The notes: a model not told the origin generated them from the sequence alone. Positions 11,678 to 21,800 are shown, numbered from the stretch's first letter. The stretch: 64,000 nucleotides of DNA from Chitinophagaceae bacterium (GCA_024707305.1 JANPZZ010000013.1:62001-126000); one strand, 5' to 3'. Numbers and translations: made by a program.

Positions 11678-12626
11678 TCACGCGTCACGACTCTTCGCTA
11701 CCGGTTGTTCCTGCAAATCCGCGCGTGACTCCAGTTCAACCTGGTCTACCCAGACTGCATATTGGTTGGGGTAAATATGGGCGCCCTGATGGACTGCAAA
11801 TGCGCGGGTAAAAAGAGGCGCCGAAGTATAGTATGATCGCTGAATAATACACCCACATCAGGATTACAATAACAGATCCGGCGGCACCATAAACTGATGA
11901 AAGGCGGCTTTGGCCCAAATAGTAGCTGATTACAAATTTACCTGCCATAAACAGCAGGGCTGTAGCAATGGCTCCTGCCCGCACATGTCGCCATTCGATT
12001 TTTGCGTCGGGCAGCACTTTAAAGATGAGTCCGAAAAGAAGCGAAGTAACCAGGAATGTAAGCACAAGGTTAAAAATATATACCAGTATCACTTCAGTTT
12101 CAGGAAAGGCCCGTGTAAGTTGATTGATAAATGCATCCATCAACCCATTTACCAGTAAGGATACCAGCATTAGAAATCCGAGCGTAATAATGATAGAAAA
12201 CGACAGCAGGCGATTCAGCACCATTTTCAACAATCCTCTCCCCTTTCGCGGCTTTGCTTTTAACTGCCAGATCTGGTTCACGCTATCCTGTATCTCCGCA
12301 AAAACCTGGGTACTACCCCAAATCAGCGTTGCGAGGCCAATAATCGTTGCAAAGCGACTTTCGGAAGAAAGTGTAGCATTACGAATGGTTTCCTGTATCT
12401 GCAGGGCTGCATCCGAACCCACAAGGGAAGTGATTTGCCCATAAACTGTTCCCTCCACCGCCTGCTGGCCCCAGAATAAATCACTCACCCAGATGATAAT
12501 GATGATAAGCCCCGGCAATGAAAATACCGTATGGTATGCCAGCGCAGCACTGAGTTTCATTGAACGGCCGTCCAGGAAAATTTGTACCGAATCACGGAGT
12601 ATATGCCAGGCTTTACGAAAAGACAT
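11678..12626 (-). CDS. YihY/BrkB family inner-membrane protein
   Basis: Polytopic inner-membrane protein, about 315 residues, of the YihY (formerly 'RNase BN') family; its molecular function is not firmly established. About six hydrophobic helices are visible, e.g. AYHTVFSLPGLIIIIIWVSD, LLSFSIIITLGFLMLVSLLV and VIVILMWVYYSAIILYFGA. Family motif: VYGAAGSVIVILMWVYYSA. The C-terminal tail is readable only if one base is removed from the T5 run (+ strand A5 at 11810-11814); it then continues FTRAFAVHQGAHIYPNQYAVW and ends in a polar tail at TGA 11678-11680. The start at 12626 follows the MazG-like gene by 42 bp on the same strand, so they may form an operon. Confidence 0.87.
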
Positions 12627-12668
12627 GTTTTTATATTAAAAAAACTATGCCAGACCTCGCGAGCACCA

Positions 12669-12997
12669 CTAGGGGCGCAATTTCTCATTGTTCTGGTGCC
12701 TGTCTTTATCGCGGATATTCTTTTATCAAAATTCTTCTCGAGTGCTTCGGTCAGGTTAATGCCGGTTTGATTTGCCAGGCAGATCAACACCCACAAAACA
12801 TCAGCCATCTCATCACCGAGGTCTTTGTCACGGTCCGATTCCTTTTCAGACTGATCACCATACCGGCGGGCCATAATCCGGGCGAGCTCGCCCACTTCTT
12901 CAGTCAGGATCGCCATATTGGTGAGTTCGCTGAAGTAGCGGACACCCACTGTGCGGATCCATTGATCCACCTGCTGCTGCGCCATTTCAAGAGTCAT
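12669..12997 (-). CDS. MazG-like nucleotide pyrophosphohydrolase
   Basis: Small all-alpha NTP pyrophosphohydrolase, about 109 residues, of the MazG-like/RS21-C6 superfamily, presumed to clear non-canonical nucleotides. The metal-binding ExxE...ExxD signature is visible as LTEEVGELARIMARR and LGDEMADVLWVL. Start ATG 12997. One base is missing in the A4 run (+ strand T4 at 12721-12724). Adding it gives the family-like tail FDKKNIRDKDRHQNNEKLRP with a stop at 12669-12671, whereas the uncorrected frame runs into the next gene. Upstream of yihY on the same strand. Confidence 0.85.
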
Positions 12998-13086
12998 AAC
13001 AAATTTTTACAATTCATTTGCAATATAGCACGAATCGACCCGTTATTCCCTGCCACGCCAACGTGGAACTAAAACCCGATACCAGA

Positions 13087-13426
13087 ATGACCGTCGCCAA
13101 ACTATTCAACCGCGGCACACTATGCTGCCTCATGTTGCTCTTTTCCCTCCTTTGGAATGGCACAGTCTCCGCGCACATCTGTATCCGGTTCAAAATTTGC
13201 CAAACCATTCAAGATTCTGACAAACGGCAGGCAGATTACCATCCAAAGCAATAAGAATATCGAATCGGTAATGGTATGGACCTCAGGCGGACATCGTGTA
13301 GTGGAGGATAAAGCCATCAACAGAACCGACTATCGTTTCGAACTAACTATTGATTCGCGTATTTATTTCATCATGGTCAGAACCGTTGACGGAAAATCTT
13401 TCTCCGAAAAAATCGGTATCAGGTAA
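13087..13426 (+). CDS. Tiny secreted protein consisting mainly of a T9SS-type C-terminal domain
   Basis: About 112 residues after correction. The N-terminus is a signal peptide (start ATG 13087, RGTLCCLMLLFSLL...MAQ). After a short linker almost the whole mature protein resembles a type A T9SS sorting domain: ITIQSNKNIESVMVWTSGG, then YRFELTIDSRIYFIMVRT, ending GKSFSEKIGIR. There is no passenger domain. The frame must shift at TTT 13151-13153 (one base too many) for signal peptide and domain to be continuous; this run is only three bases long, so the repair is less certain than elsewhere. It could be a remnant of a larger cargo protein. Function unknown. Confidence 0.62.
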
Positions 13427-13437
13427 CTACGCTTCGT

Positions 13438-13890
13438 TTACTCTTTCGCTTTTGAATCAATCACGATCGTAACGGGTCCGTCGTTCAACAATTCCACTTT
13501 CATATCGGCACCAAAAACGCCTGTTTCAATTTTATGCCCCAGTTCCTGTTCCAGTTGCGTAATCATTTTTTCATAAAGTGGAATGGCAATCGGTGGTTTG
13601 CTGGCCCGTATATAACTGGGCCGGTTCCCCTTTTTGGTAGATGCATGTAATGTAAACTGCGAAACCAGCAGGATGTTTCCGCCAACATCTTTTACTGAGA
13701 GATTCATTACGCCATGTTCATCATCAAAAATGCGCATCTGGCAGATTTTCGAAGCCAGCCATTGCACGTCCTCGTCGGTATCAGCATCTTCAATACCCAG
13801 CAAAACCAGCAAACCTTTTTCGATTCGTGAATGTAATTGCTGGTTAATTGTAACGCTGGCAAAGGATACACGCTGGATAACAGAACGCAT
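13438..13890 (-). CDS. dtd: D-aminoacyl-tRNA deacylase
   Basis: Hydrolyses D-aminoacyl-tRNAs (and Gly-tRNA-Ala) to keep translation homochiral. The 150 residues match the family length exactly. Both active-site signatures are present: LLVSQFTL near residue 80 and NDGPVTI near the C-terminus; the N-terminus MRSVIQRVSFASV is typical. Convergent with the small CTD-like protein (11-bp gap), divergent from arfB. It is one of several translation-quality genes in this stretch (glyS, arfB). Confidence 0.96.
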   Translation of the reverse strand: MRSVIQRVSFASVTINQQLHSRIEKGLLVLLGIEDADTDEDVQWLASKICQMRIFDDEHGVMNLSVKDVGGNILLVSQFTLHASTKKGNRPSYIRASKPPIAIPLYEKMITQLEQELGHKIETGVFGADMKVELLNDGPVTIVIDSKAKE

Positions 13891-14012
13891 CTTGATGATT
13901 TTTTTAAATGTGATTTATCAAAATTATCCTAATGTTTTTTAAACATCCGTTTTATCCTGAAATAATAAGTAACTTTCGCTGTTCATTTTTTTCATTATAA
14001 AAACAATAAAAC

Positions 14013-14411
14013 ATCATCTTTTCTTCTGAAATATCATTTTCTACCTCACGCAGCGGAGGCAAGGGCGGACAAAATGTAAACAAAGTGGAAACTGCCGTAA
14101 CCGGCTATTTCAATGTCCGCAATTCCGCGCTGTTGAGTGATGCACAAAAAGAATTAATTCTTTCACGTTTGTCGAACAGAATTAACAGCGAATCCGTGTT
14201 GGTTGTAAGATCGCAGGAGCATCGGAGCCAATTGGGCAACAAAGAAGAAGTCGTAAAAAAGATCAACCATCTATTAAAGAATGCGCTTCATACCAAGAAA
14301 GCGCGCATCGCTACTAAAAAATCAAAAGCATCTATAGAAAAGCGTTTGGAACAAAAGAAAAGAAAATCGCAGACGAAGGAAGGGAGAAGGAGAATAGATG
14401 GGGGATGGTAG
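14013..14411 (+). CDS. arfB: Peptidyl-tRNA hydrolase ArfB-like ribosome rescue factor
   Basis: Rescues stalled ribosomes by hydrolysing peptidyl-tRNA without a stop codon. The class-I release-factor GGQ motif is clear: SRSGGKGGQNVNKVETAV (GGQ codons 14064-14072). A lysine/arginine-rich tail follows (KKARIATKKSKASIEKRLEQ). The start is odd: the frame is closed by TAA at 14007-14009 and there is no ATG, GTG or TTG before the GGQ motif. The best guess is ATC at 14013 or 14016, giving I-I-F-S-S-E-I-S-F..., which fits family N-termini; a base error in an ATG is equally possible. The last codons and TAG at 14409-14411 run into the family-D repeat. Confidence 0.85.
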   Translation: MIFSSEISFSTSRSGGKGGQNVNKVETAVTGYFNVRNSALLSDAQKELILSRLSNRINSESVLVVRSQEHRSQLGNKEEVVKKINHLLKNALHTKKARIATKKSKASIEKRLEQKKRKSQTKEGRRRIDGGW

Positions 14412-14485
14412 AGGGGGGATGGAGGATGGGGGATGAGGGATGGAGGATGGAGGATGGGGGATGGTGGATGATGGATGGGGGATGA
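14395..14485 (+). repeat. Family-D heptamer array
   Basis: GGATGGN units (GGATGGG, GGATGGT, GGATGGA, GGATGAG) with period 7, beginning at the arfB stop codon and running directly into the octamer array at 14490. Strongly purine-rich on the + strand. Confidence 0.85.
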
Positions 14486-14489
14486 CGTA

Positions 14490-14566
14490 TTTCCACATTT
14501 CCACATTTCCACATTTCCACATTTCCTCATTTTCACATTTTCACATTTTCTCATTTCCACATTTCT
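14490..14566 (+). repeat. Family-B octamer array
   Basis: Units C(A/T)CATTT(C/T) with period 8: four CACATTTC, then CTCATTTT, CACATTTT twice, CTCATTTC, CACATTTC. It follows the family-D array without a gap and is followed by family C in reverse. Confidence 0.87.
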
Positions 14567-14570
14567 TTTC

Positions 14571-14607
14571 ACGTTTGCCGTTTGCCGTTTGCCGCCTCAC
14601 GCTTCAC
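14571..14607 (-). repeat. Family-C heptamer array (reverse)
   Basis: GTTTGCC units followed by GCTTCAC (reverse of GTGAAGC), ending about 7 bp before the ATG at 14614, so it occupies the leader of the cytochrome c peroxidase gene. Confidence 0.75.
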
Positions 14608-14613
14608 GAAAAA

Positions 14614-15654
14614 ATGAAAAAGAGCTTCACCATATTACTCATTCTCGCTGTCCTGATACCACTCTCCTGGTTCATCGGATCATGTACCCGTTTTGACCGT
14701 ACAGAGCCGTTGGATTATGTGACGCTGGATATTCCGGATGGATTTCCTGCGCCGGTGCAGGATTTTGCGGGCAATCGTTTTAGCCGCGAGGGGATTGAAC
14801 TGGGGCGAAGACTTTTTTATGATGGTATTTTATCAAAAGATGGAAACTATCCCTGTTCATCCTGCCACCAGCAAATTGCGGGCTTCGGCACTTTTGAACA
14901 TGACCGGAGTCACGGTTATAACAACTCACACACACTGCGCAATGCACCCGTTTTATTTAATCTTGCCTGGCAGGATAAATTTCACTGGGATGGCGCTTTC
15001 AGTTCTCTGCGCGAAGAAGCCGCACAACCCATAACGGGTCAGATAGAAATGGCCGAAACTTTTGAAAACGTCATTCGAAAATTGAAAAACGATGGCGCCT
15101 ATCGCATCATGTTCAGGAGGGTTTTTCAAACGGCCGATATTCGCGCTGAGCACATTCAGAAAGCGCTGGAGCAGTTTACCGGCAGCCTGATCTCTGCAAA
15201 CAGTAAATACGATAAATTTAAAAGAGGCGAGATCAATTTTACTTCAGATGAGCAGGCCGGTTATGTCCTCTTCCAACAGCATTGCGCCAGTTGTCATCCC
15301 GAACCGCTGTTCACAGATTACAGTTACCGCAATATCGGTTTACCGGTAGATAATTTTCTAAACGACTACGGGAAAATGATGGTGACAGGATTGTCGTCCG
15401 ATTCCCTGAAATTTAAAGTACCCACGTTGCGCAATGTGGATATATCATCGAACTATATGCATGATGGGCGATTTAATACAATTCAACAGGTGTTGAATCA
15501 TTACCGAAGTGGAATCCAGCAATCGCCAACACTGGAACCGGCATTAATCGGCGGGATATCGTTAACAACAACAGAGGCCGGACAGATGATACGCTTTCTC
15601 CGTACGCTAACGGATTCCAGCTTCCTCATCAATCCGGCCCTGTCTCGCCCCTGA
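14614..15654 (+). CDS. Di-haem cytochrome c peroxidase (MauG/CCP family) lipoprotein
   Basis: Periplasmic or membrane-anchored di-haem peroxidase, 346 residues, reducing hydrogen peroxide with electrons from c-type cytochromes (family role; MauG-like oxidation is an alternative). Two haem sites: CSSCHQQ (about residue 88) and CASCHPE (about residue 227). Also visible: the ELGRRLFYDGILS N-terminal motif, FHWDGAFSSL and YMHDGRFNT. The N-terminus has a lipobox-like FIGSC. ATG 14614 is chosen because it starts the signal sequence; the frame is open 58 codons further upstream but only through repeat DNA. The stop at 15652-15654 abuts the stop of the next, convergent gene. Confidence 0.92.
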   Translation: MKKSFTILLILAVLIPLSWFIGSCTRFDRTEPLDYVTLDIPDGFPAPVQDFAGNRFSREGIELGRRLFYDGILSKDGNYPCSSCHQQIAGFGTFEHDRSHGYNNSHTLRNAPVLFNLAWQDKFHWDGAFSSLREEAAQPITGQIEMAETFENVIRKLKNDGAYRIMFRRVFQTADIRAEHIQKALEQFTGSLISANSKYDKFKRGEINFTSDEQAGYVLFQQHCASCHPEPLFTDYSYRNIGLPVDNFLNDYGKMMVTGLSSDSLKFKVPTLRNVDISSNYMHDGRFNTIQQVLNHYRSGIQQSPTLEPALIGGISLTTTEAGQMIRFLRTLTDSSFLINPALSRP

Positions 15655-16299
15655 CTAATCTTCTGCAGGAACTTTCCGGCGGCCTTTCAATCCATCGAGT
15701 GTGGCACGCTGGCTTTCTATTTCTTTTTGTTGCTTTTCCAGGTCTTCCGCATTCTTCTTCAGTTTCTTTTCAAGATCAGCTTTCTCATCCTGAAGGTCTT
15801 TGAATTTTTTCTCTGCTTTTACCACCGTTTCATCCTGGGCTTTTATCTGCAATTCAAGACTGGCTTCTTCAATATCAGGAATTAGGTTGGTGAGGAAGAG
15901 TTTTGCACGACCAATGGTTTGCGCATCCAGATTGGGGATCATATCCTCCCCTTTCCTGCTAATAATTACATTCAGCGTTGTCTCATCTTTCTCACGGCGG
16001 CTTTTGCGATCCACTTTTACGATGTAATCATAACGTTCATCGCTGACATCTGTCAACAAAGCATCACCAAATACAATGAACCCTTTGTCTTTGTTAAACA
16101 AACCCTTTTCCACCTTCGCTCTGTGGCCCAGGCTCTCCATTTTTAATAACACCGCATTTTCTACAGCTTCCTGCGAAAATGAATAGTCCATACTGATGGT
16201 CTTTTGTTTCTTTTTATCATAGGTAATGGAACTTTCATATGCCTGAGAAAAGGCAGCGGTTGCCAGCAGCAGCGTGGCGGAGAGTAACAGGAATCGCAT
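15655..16299 (-). CDS. Secreted coiled-coil protein of unknown function
   Basis: 214 residues. Signal peptide MRFLLLSATLLLATAAFSQ, a globular alpha/beta region to about residue 140, then a charged coiled coil (AEKKFKDLQDEKADLEKKLK onward, about 150-205). The central part (KGFIVFGDALLTDVSDERYD) resembles small Bacteroidota periplasmic proteins without a known function. It abuts the convergent cytochrome peroxidase gene with zero spacing and no terminator hairpin between them, so transcripts are likely to overlap. No enzyme motif is seen. Confidence 0.7.
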   Translation of the reverse strand: MRFLLLSATLLLATAAFSQAYESSITYDKKKQKTISMDYSFSQEAVENAVLLKMESLGHRAKVEKGLFNKDKGFIVFGDALLTDVSDERYDYIVKVDRKSRREKDETTLNVIISRKGEDMIPNLDAQTIGRAKLFLTNLIPDIEEASLELQIKAQDETVVKAEKKFKDLQDEKADLEKKLKKNAEDLEKQQKEIESQRATLDGLKGRRKVPAED

Positions 16300-16476
16300 G
16301 GCTTAAAAAATTTTGACAAAGATAGTATTTCGGTTTGCATTGAAATTTTTATGCAAGCAAAGAACATCAAGACAATGGTCTGTTCTACTGCCTGTGGCCA
16401 AGATTTTAACATTCCCCTTGCATCAGGCAGGATTCCTCGTCGATTTTCTGTTACATTTGTCGAAATCAATATTCTT

Positions 16477-17970
16477 TTGAGCGGCATTAAACAACTGGCG
16501 GGACAAACGATGTGGTACGGGGTAAGCTCCATTGCGGCGCGTTTCCTCAACTACCTCCTCACGCCCTATATTACCACCGTTCTGTTTACTGCCGAATACG
16601 GGGAAATGAGCCTGGTTTATTCGTTCATTCCTTTTCTCAATATCATCTTTACCTACGGACTTGAAACGGCATTCTTCCGTTATATACAGAAGAGCGATAC
16701 ACGCGAAGATGTATATAGCACCATTACCATTTCGCTGATTGCAAGTACCATTTCCTTCACGGCACTTTTGTTGATTTTCCGGGGGCCGCTGGCGGATCTT
16801 ATTTCTTTAAAAAACCATACTGAATACATTACCTGGGCCGCCTTCATCATTGCATTTGATGCGCTCAGCACAATCGGCTTTGCGCGGTTGCGACAGGATG
16901 GCCGACCGATTAAATTTGCGGCCATTCGTATCGCAGGAATCCTGATTAATATCGGTCTCGTCATTTTTTTCCTGTCTGTGTGTCCCGCTATCGCGAAAAA
17001 AAATCCGAACAGTTTTATTGGTGTTTTTTATAAAAAAGAAAACCTGATCACCTATATATTGCTGGCCAACCTGGCACAGGCTGTCATCAGTTTTCTGTTG
17101 CTATATCGAGAGTTCTTCAATTTCAAATGGAAGTTCAATTTCGCATTGTGGAAAGAAATCATGCCCTATTCGCTGCCGCTGGTAATTGCAGGATTGGGAG
17201 GTATGATCAATGAAACGATGGACCGCATTATGCTGGGTTGGTGGAGTACGGCCGCTGATCCACTGTCGGAAATCGGTGTGTATTCAGCATGTTACAAACT
17301 CGCAATCCTGATATCACTTTTTGTGCAAGCCTTCAGGCTGGGTGCAGAACCTTTTTTCTTCAAACAGGCTTCGGGTGAAAACGCGCAGCGAACCTATGCC
17401 CGTGTGATGAAGTTTTTTGTGATCGCAGTGAGTGGGATGTTTCTCGTCGTGATGCTGTATCTCGATATCTGGAAACATTTCCTGCGTAAACCTGAGTACT
17501 GGGAAGGACTTTCTGTTGTGCCAATTCTTTTATTCGCCAATATTTTCCTGGGCATTTATTATAACCTGAGCATCTGGTATAAATTATCGAATAAAACCGG
17601 AAAAGGAGCCACGATCACATTGATTGGTGCGGCAATTACCATTCTTGTTAATTACCTTTTTATTCCATCGTATGGTTATATGGCCTGCGCCTGGGCAACG
17701 TTTTTCTGTTATGGCACCATGATGGTACTTTCATTTACCTGGGGACAAAAAGTTTATCCGATCCCTTATGCCTGGAAAAAGTTGTTGGCCTACCTGATAA
17801 TCGTGTTACTTATTTTCTGGGTGTACAGGCTGATCAGTTTAATTGGTATGGGCGATGTTGTCAATTTCGCCATCGCCACCCTGCTGCTGGGCGCTTATGC
17901 CTGGTTTATCCTGCGAGTAGAAAGAAAAGAATTTCAACGCTTCCCCATCATCGGAAAGTTTATTAAATAA
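16477..17970 (+). CDS. Polysaccharide flippase (Wzx/MATE-like, oligosaccharide exporter family)
   Basis: Polytopic inner-membrane exporter of the polysaccharide-biosynthesis (MVF/MATE-like) superfamily, presumed to flip lipid-linked glycans. Roughly 12-14 hydrophobic segments over about 498 residues. The N-terminus GIKQLAGQTMWYGVSSIAAR is characteristic, so a TTG at 16477 (just before it) or the ATG at 16510 is preferred over a GTG/ATG-initiated extension to 16351, whose 42 residues look non-coding. No glycosyltransferases are adjacent, so the substrate is unknown. Confidence 0.87.
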   Translation: MSGIKQLAGQTMWYGVSSIAARFLNYLLTPYITTVLFTAEYGEMSLVYSFIPFLNIIFTYGLETAFFRYIQKSDTREDVYSTITISLIASTISFTALLLIFRGPLADLISLKNHTEYITWAAFIIAFDALSTIGFARLRQDGRPIKFAAIRIAGILINIGLVIFFLSVCPAIAKKNPNSFIGVFYKKENLITYILLANLAQAVISFLLLYREFFNFKWKFNFALWKEIMPYSLPLVIAGLGGMINETMDRIMLGWWSTAADPLSEIGVYSACYKLAILISLFVQAFRLGAEPFFFKQASGENAQRTYARVMKFFVIAVSGMFLVVMLYLDIWKHFLRKPEYWEGLSVVPILLFANIFLGIYYNLSIWYKLSNKTGKGATITLIGAAITILVNYLFIPSYGYMACAWATFFCYGTMMVLSFTWGQKVYPIPYAWKKLLAYLIIVLLIFWVYRLISLIGMGDVVNFAIATLLLGAYAWFILRVERKEFQRFPIIGKFIK

Positions 17971-17974
17971 CAAA

Positions 17975-18010
17975 ACATCCCCCATCACCCATCCACCCTC
18001 ACACCTCCCC
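17975..18010 (-). repeat. Family-D array (reverse)
   Basis: CCCATCACCCATCCACC-type units starting 5 bp after the flippase stop and running into a reverse family-A array. Confidence 0.7.
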
Positions 18011-18056
18011 TCGATCATCGATCATCGGACATCGATCATCGTTCTTTGGTCATCGC
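18011..18056 (-). repeat. Family-A array (reverse)
   Basis: CGATCAT/CGGACAT units. The TGA of the convergent MBL-fold gene (18050-18052) lies inside the array, so the repeat supplies the stop codon. Confidence 0.8.
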
Positions 18057-18691
18057 TTCACAAAAGGATTACTCCTCGCCTCCACATCAATCGTGGTTGG
18101 CAAACCATGCCCCGGATAAACCTTCGTAGCGGCGGGCAATGCGTACATTTTTTCGCGGATACTTTTTTCCAGTGTATCGTAATCGCCGCCGGGCAGGTCG
18201 GTGCGTCCAATGCTGCCGCGGAAGAGCACGTCGCCGCCAATAACAAAACCCTGATTTTCGTGGTAAAATGCCAGGCTGCCCGGCGAATGTCCCGGAACAT
18301 GTAAAACCTGGAATTTTTCTCCCGCCCATTCCAGCCCGGTTTCTTCGTCGAGGTATTTTACCGCACCCTGATAATTGTCAAATGGGAGCTGCCAGCGTTT
18401 TGCGGCTTCCCCGGCGCGGTCCAGTACGGGCTGCTCCAGTTGATGAATATGCGGCACCAGCCCCCAGGTCTCAAATACGAACTTATTGCCAAAAACATGA
18501 TCAAAATGGCAATGTGTATTCAGCAAAAGATTAGGCCGCAGCCCCTGTTTTTCGATAAAATCAGCCAGTTCCTGCTTTTCTTCCGGAAAATAACATCCCG
18601 GATCGATAATGCAGCAGTCTCCCGACTCGTTATAAAGCAAACAGGTATTTTCCTGAACGGGGTTAAAAGTGAATACCTTAACAGTTATCAT
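18050..18691 (-). CDS. MBL-fold metallo-hydrolase (glyoxalase II / YcbL-like)
   Basis: Cytoplasmic zinc hydrolase, 213 residues. The metallo-beta-lactamase signature THCHFDH is at about residues 59-65, followed by HVPGHSPGSLAFYH, GGDVLFRGSIGRTDLPGG and the C-terminal YPGHGLPTT. This arrangement is that of the short GloB/YcbL-like hydrolases, which act on thioesters such as S-lactoylglutathione; the substrate here is not determined. Its C-terminus (SNPFVKR) and stop codon run into a family-A repeat. Divergent from the next gene. Confidence 0.9.
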   Translation of the reverse strand: MITVKVFTFNPVQENTCLLYNESGDCCIIDPGCYFPEEKQELADFIEKQGLRPNLLLNTHCHFDHVFGNKFVFETWGLVPHIHQLEQPVLDRAGEAAKRWQLPFDNYQGAVKYLDEETGLEWAGEKFQVLHVPGHSPGSLAFYHENQGFVIGGDVLFRGSIGRTDLPGGDYDTLEKSIREKMYALPAATKVYPGHGLPTTIDVEARSNPFVKR

Positions 18692-18731
18692 AAAGCCTTT
18701 TTCGTATTTTTAATTGTAATCCTTATTCCGG

Positions 18732-18739
18732 TAAATTTG
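18732..18739 (+). promoter_or_regulatory. Candidate Bacteroidota -7 box
   Basis: TAAATTTG matches TAnnTTTG. An AT-rich TTTTTA lies about 19 bp upstream in place of the -33 TTTG. It would drive the 18857 gene with a leader of about 110 nt. Motif evidence only. Confidence 0.35.
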
Positions 18740-18856
18740 TAATTCGGACATCTTCCAGAAGAGCAACGAAGATAGTCCATATCCCAACCACTGACTGCAG
18801 CAACCTGGATTCGAAAAACGATTAAACCTACAAGAAACCGTAACGCAATACTTTTT

Positions 18857-21800
18857 ATGACGAAACTGAAATTAGGCCTGCTCACTTGTTGCCTGCTTGC
18901 TTTATCAGTGGCTGCCAACGCACAAGTAAGTACAGTGGAATTTGGTAAGAACAGGGTTCAATACCAGAAATTCAAATGGCGTTACTACCAGACTGAGAAC
19001 TTCAACTCCTACTTCAGCGAGGATGGGTTGGGACTTGGCCGCTATGTAGCGCAGGTAGCCGAACTCGAGTTGCCGAGTATGGAAGAGTTTATGGAGTATG
19101 GACTGCAGCGCCGGGTAAATATTGTGATTTATAACAACTTCGATGAAATGGTGCAATCCAACATCGGAGCGGGTATTGACTGGCAGAATACCGGTGGTGT
19201 AACCAAGTTGGTGAATAATAAAATGCTGGTTTATTTTGATGGCAATCATGAAAACCTGCGTATGCAAATCCGCCAGGGACTTGCACAGGTTTTGCTCGAT
19301 AATATCCTCTTTGGTGATGATCTGGGCGAATTTGCGACAAACCAGGCTTTACTGGACCTTCCAAAATGGCTTACTGATGGCTACATTATGTATGCCGCGC
19401 AAAACTGGAGCCCTAAACTGGATGATGACCTGCGTGGTGTGATGCTTGCAGGTAACTACAATAAGTTTTACCAGTTCGCCTTTGAAAAACCGAATCTCGC
19501 CGGACATGCGTTCTGGAAATATATTGCAGACAAATACGGGAAAAACAAAGTCACTTACTTCTTCTACCTCGCCCGTATCTATCGCAACCTGAATAATGCT
19601 TCGCAAAAAATTGCAAAGAAAAAATTCAAAGACATTCTGAAAGATTTTATGCTGGAAGTTCCCCAGCAGTATTATAAAGACATCCGTGGCCGTCGCAACG
19701 CGCCGAAAGGCCAGTTGGGTGTAAGTGAAGTGGTTGGTAAAAAAGATTTTTTCCGTTTCAATGCCAATCCAAACCCACGCAGCTTTACCTATGTGGTAGT
19801 AGAATTTAAGCAGGGTATTTATTCCGTCGTGCTCAATGAAAACTTTGTAAACCGCAAAGTATTGTTGAAATACGGCGCGCGCTCACGCGAAGATGAAATC
19901 AACCCCAACTACCCCATCATTGCATGGGATGGCAAAGGAACACGAATTGCCGTATTATATTCTGAAAAAGGGAAACTGAAACTGTTTGTGTATGATGCCG
20001 CCAACCGGTTAAAGATCATCAAACAGGAACTGGATATGTTTGACCAGGTAACGGATATGAAATATATGCTCGACAACAATACCCTGTTGATGAGCGCCGT
20101 AAGAAGTGGTCAAACCGACATCTTTGTTTATAAAATAGCAACACAAAGTTTTGATCAGATCACAAACGATGTGTACGACGACCTGGATCCTGCATTTGTT
20201 GCTTTTCCCAACAAGACCGGTATCATCTTCAGCAGTAACCGTCCTTCTGCGATGGCTGCATCCTCTGAAGATTCCATTCCCGGAAGAAAGTACAATATCT
20301 TCCTGGTCGACAACTGGAACACATCCGACTACAAACAAATTTCGCAACTTACTTCAATGCGATACGGGAATGCACGCTACCCGTCGCAGTACAATAGTCA
20401 CCACTTCACATTTGTGAGTGATGAAAATGGCGTGAATAACCGCTACGCCGGTTTCTTCAGAACGGAACGCGCGGGATTGGATACACTGGTTTTTATTGGT
20501 GACGAAGTTTTACGCAACCCTCCGCCTTCTGAAGTTGACAGCATTCTCGCGGAATGGGATAAGACTGATATTGATTCAGTTGGTTTTGTTTCTATCACAA
20601 ACGATTCGGCATATGTGTTTGCGCTAACAAATTACCAAAGCAGCATGCTCGAAACACGTACTGCAGGTGATGCGCAACAGGTGAGCGAAGTGATCAAAAT
20701 GGGGGATGTAAAAAATCTTTACAGGCTGCGTGTGGATGAAAATGCATTGCGTCGCCGTAATGTAAATGCTCGTCCAACCGAATACATGAAACAGGTGATG
20801 GACAATGACCGGCAGAAACGAATGCAAAATGCCGGCTTGCAGCCACCCGATGCGCAAGCTGATTCTGCAAAGCGAAAACCTGATTTCTTCCAGAGCGAAT
20901 TTGATGATGAACCTGAAACCGAAGGAAACGTAGGAAGAGTGGTGGAAGGTGTGCAGGCGCCGCGATCAACAGCGTTGGCAAAAGCTAAATTGTACGAATA
21001 CCGTCCGGCGAAATTTGCATCTGACTATGCAGTTACAGGTTTCAACAACTCGGTTCTGGCGATCAACCGCTTCCAGGCTTATGCCGGTGGAGCGGGTCCT
21101 GTGTATATGTCGAATGGCAATGACTTTAACGGATTGATTCGTGTGGGAACGTCCGACCTGATGGAAGACCTGAAGTTTACTGGTGGTATACGCATCGCAC
21201 CAAACCTGCGCGACAACGATGTGTTGTTTGAGTTTTATAATATGCGCCGTCGCTTCGATATAGGCTTTACCTATTTCAGAAGTTCGAGCAGCTTTAGCTA
21301 TGCTGGCGGTTATCCTGGCAAACAATTCTCTAATTACTACCTGGGACGTGTTCGCTATCCATTTGATCGCACACGCAGCCTGCGTGCAACATTTGGTCCG
21401 CGCTTCGATCGCCTTGTGCCATTGCAGGTGGACCAGCCATCGGGCTCACTCAGCGACGTAAAACTGAATTACGGTCAGTTAAGTCTTGAATATGTTCACG
21501 ACAATACACTGAACCCTGCTACGAATATCTGGCGCGGCCTGCGCTATAAAGCGTATGCGGATATGTTTACCCGACTGAATGATCCCAATGTACCGGGCGA
21601 AGGACGACTGATGTTCAATTTAGGATTCGATGCACGTAATTATTTACAGATTCATCGTAACCTGATTTGGGCAGTGCGTGCCGCCGGTGATTTCTCCTTT
21701 GGCGATCAGCAGGTAATTTATTATCTCGGTGGTGTAGACAACTGGTTCTCACCAAAATTCAATGATGGCAATCGACCCACACAGAATTACACCTATCAAT

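Noticed and set aside
14288-14572. Minus-strand frames rich in PHPPS repeats
   Set aside because: They are translations of the family-D/B arrays in several phases; low complexity, no start signal.
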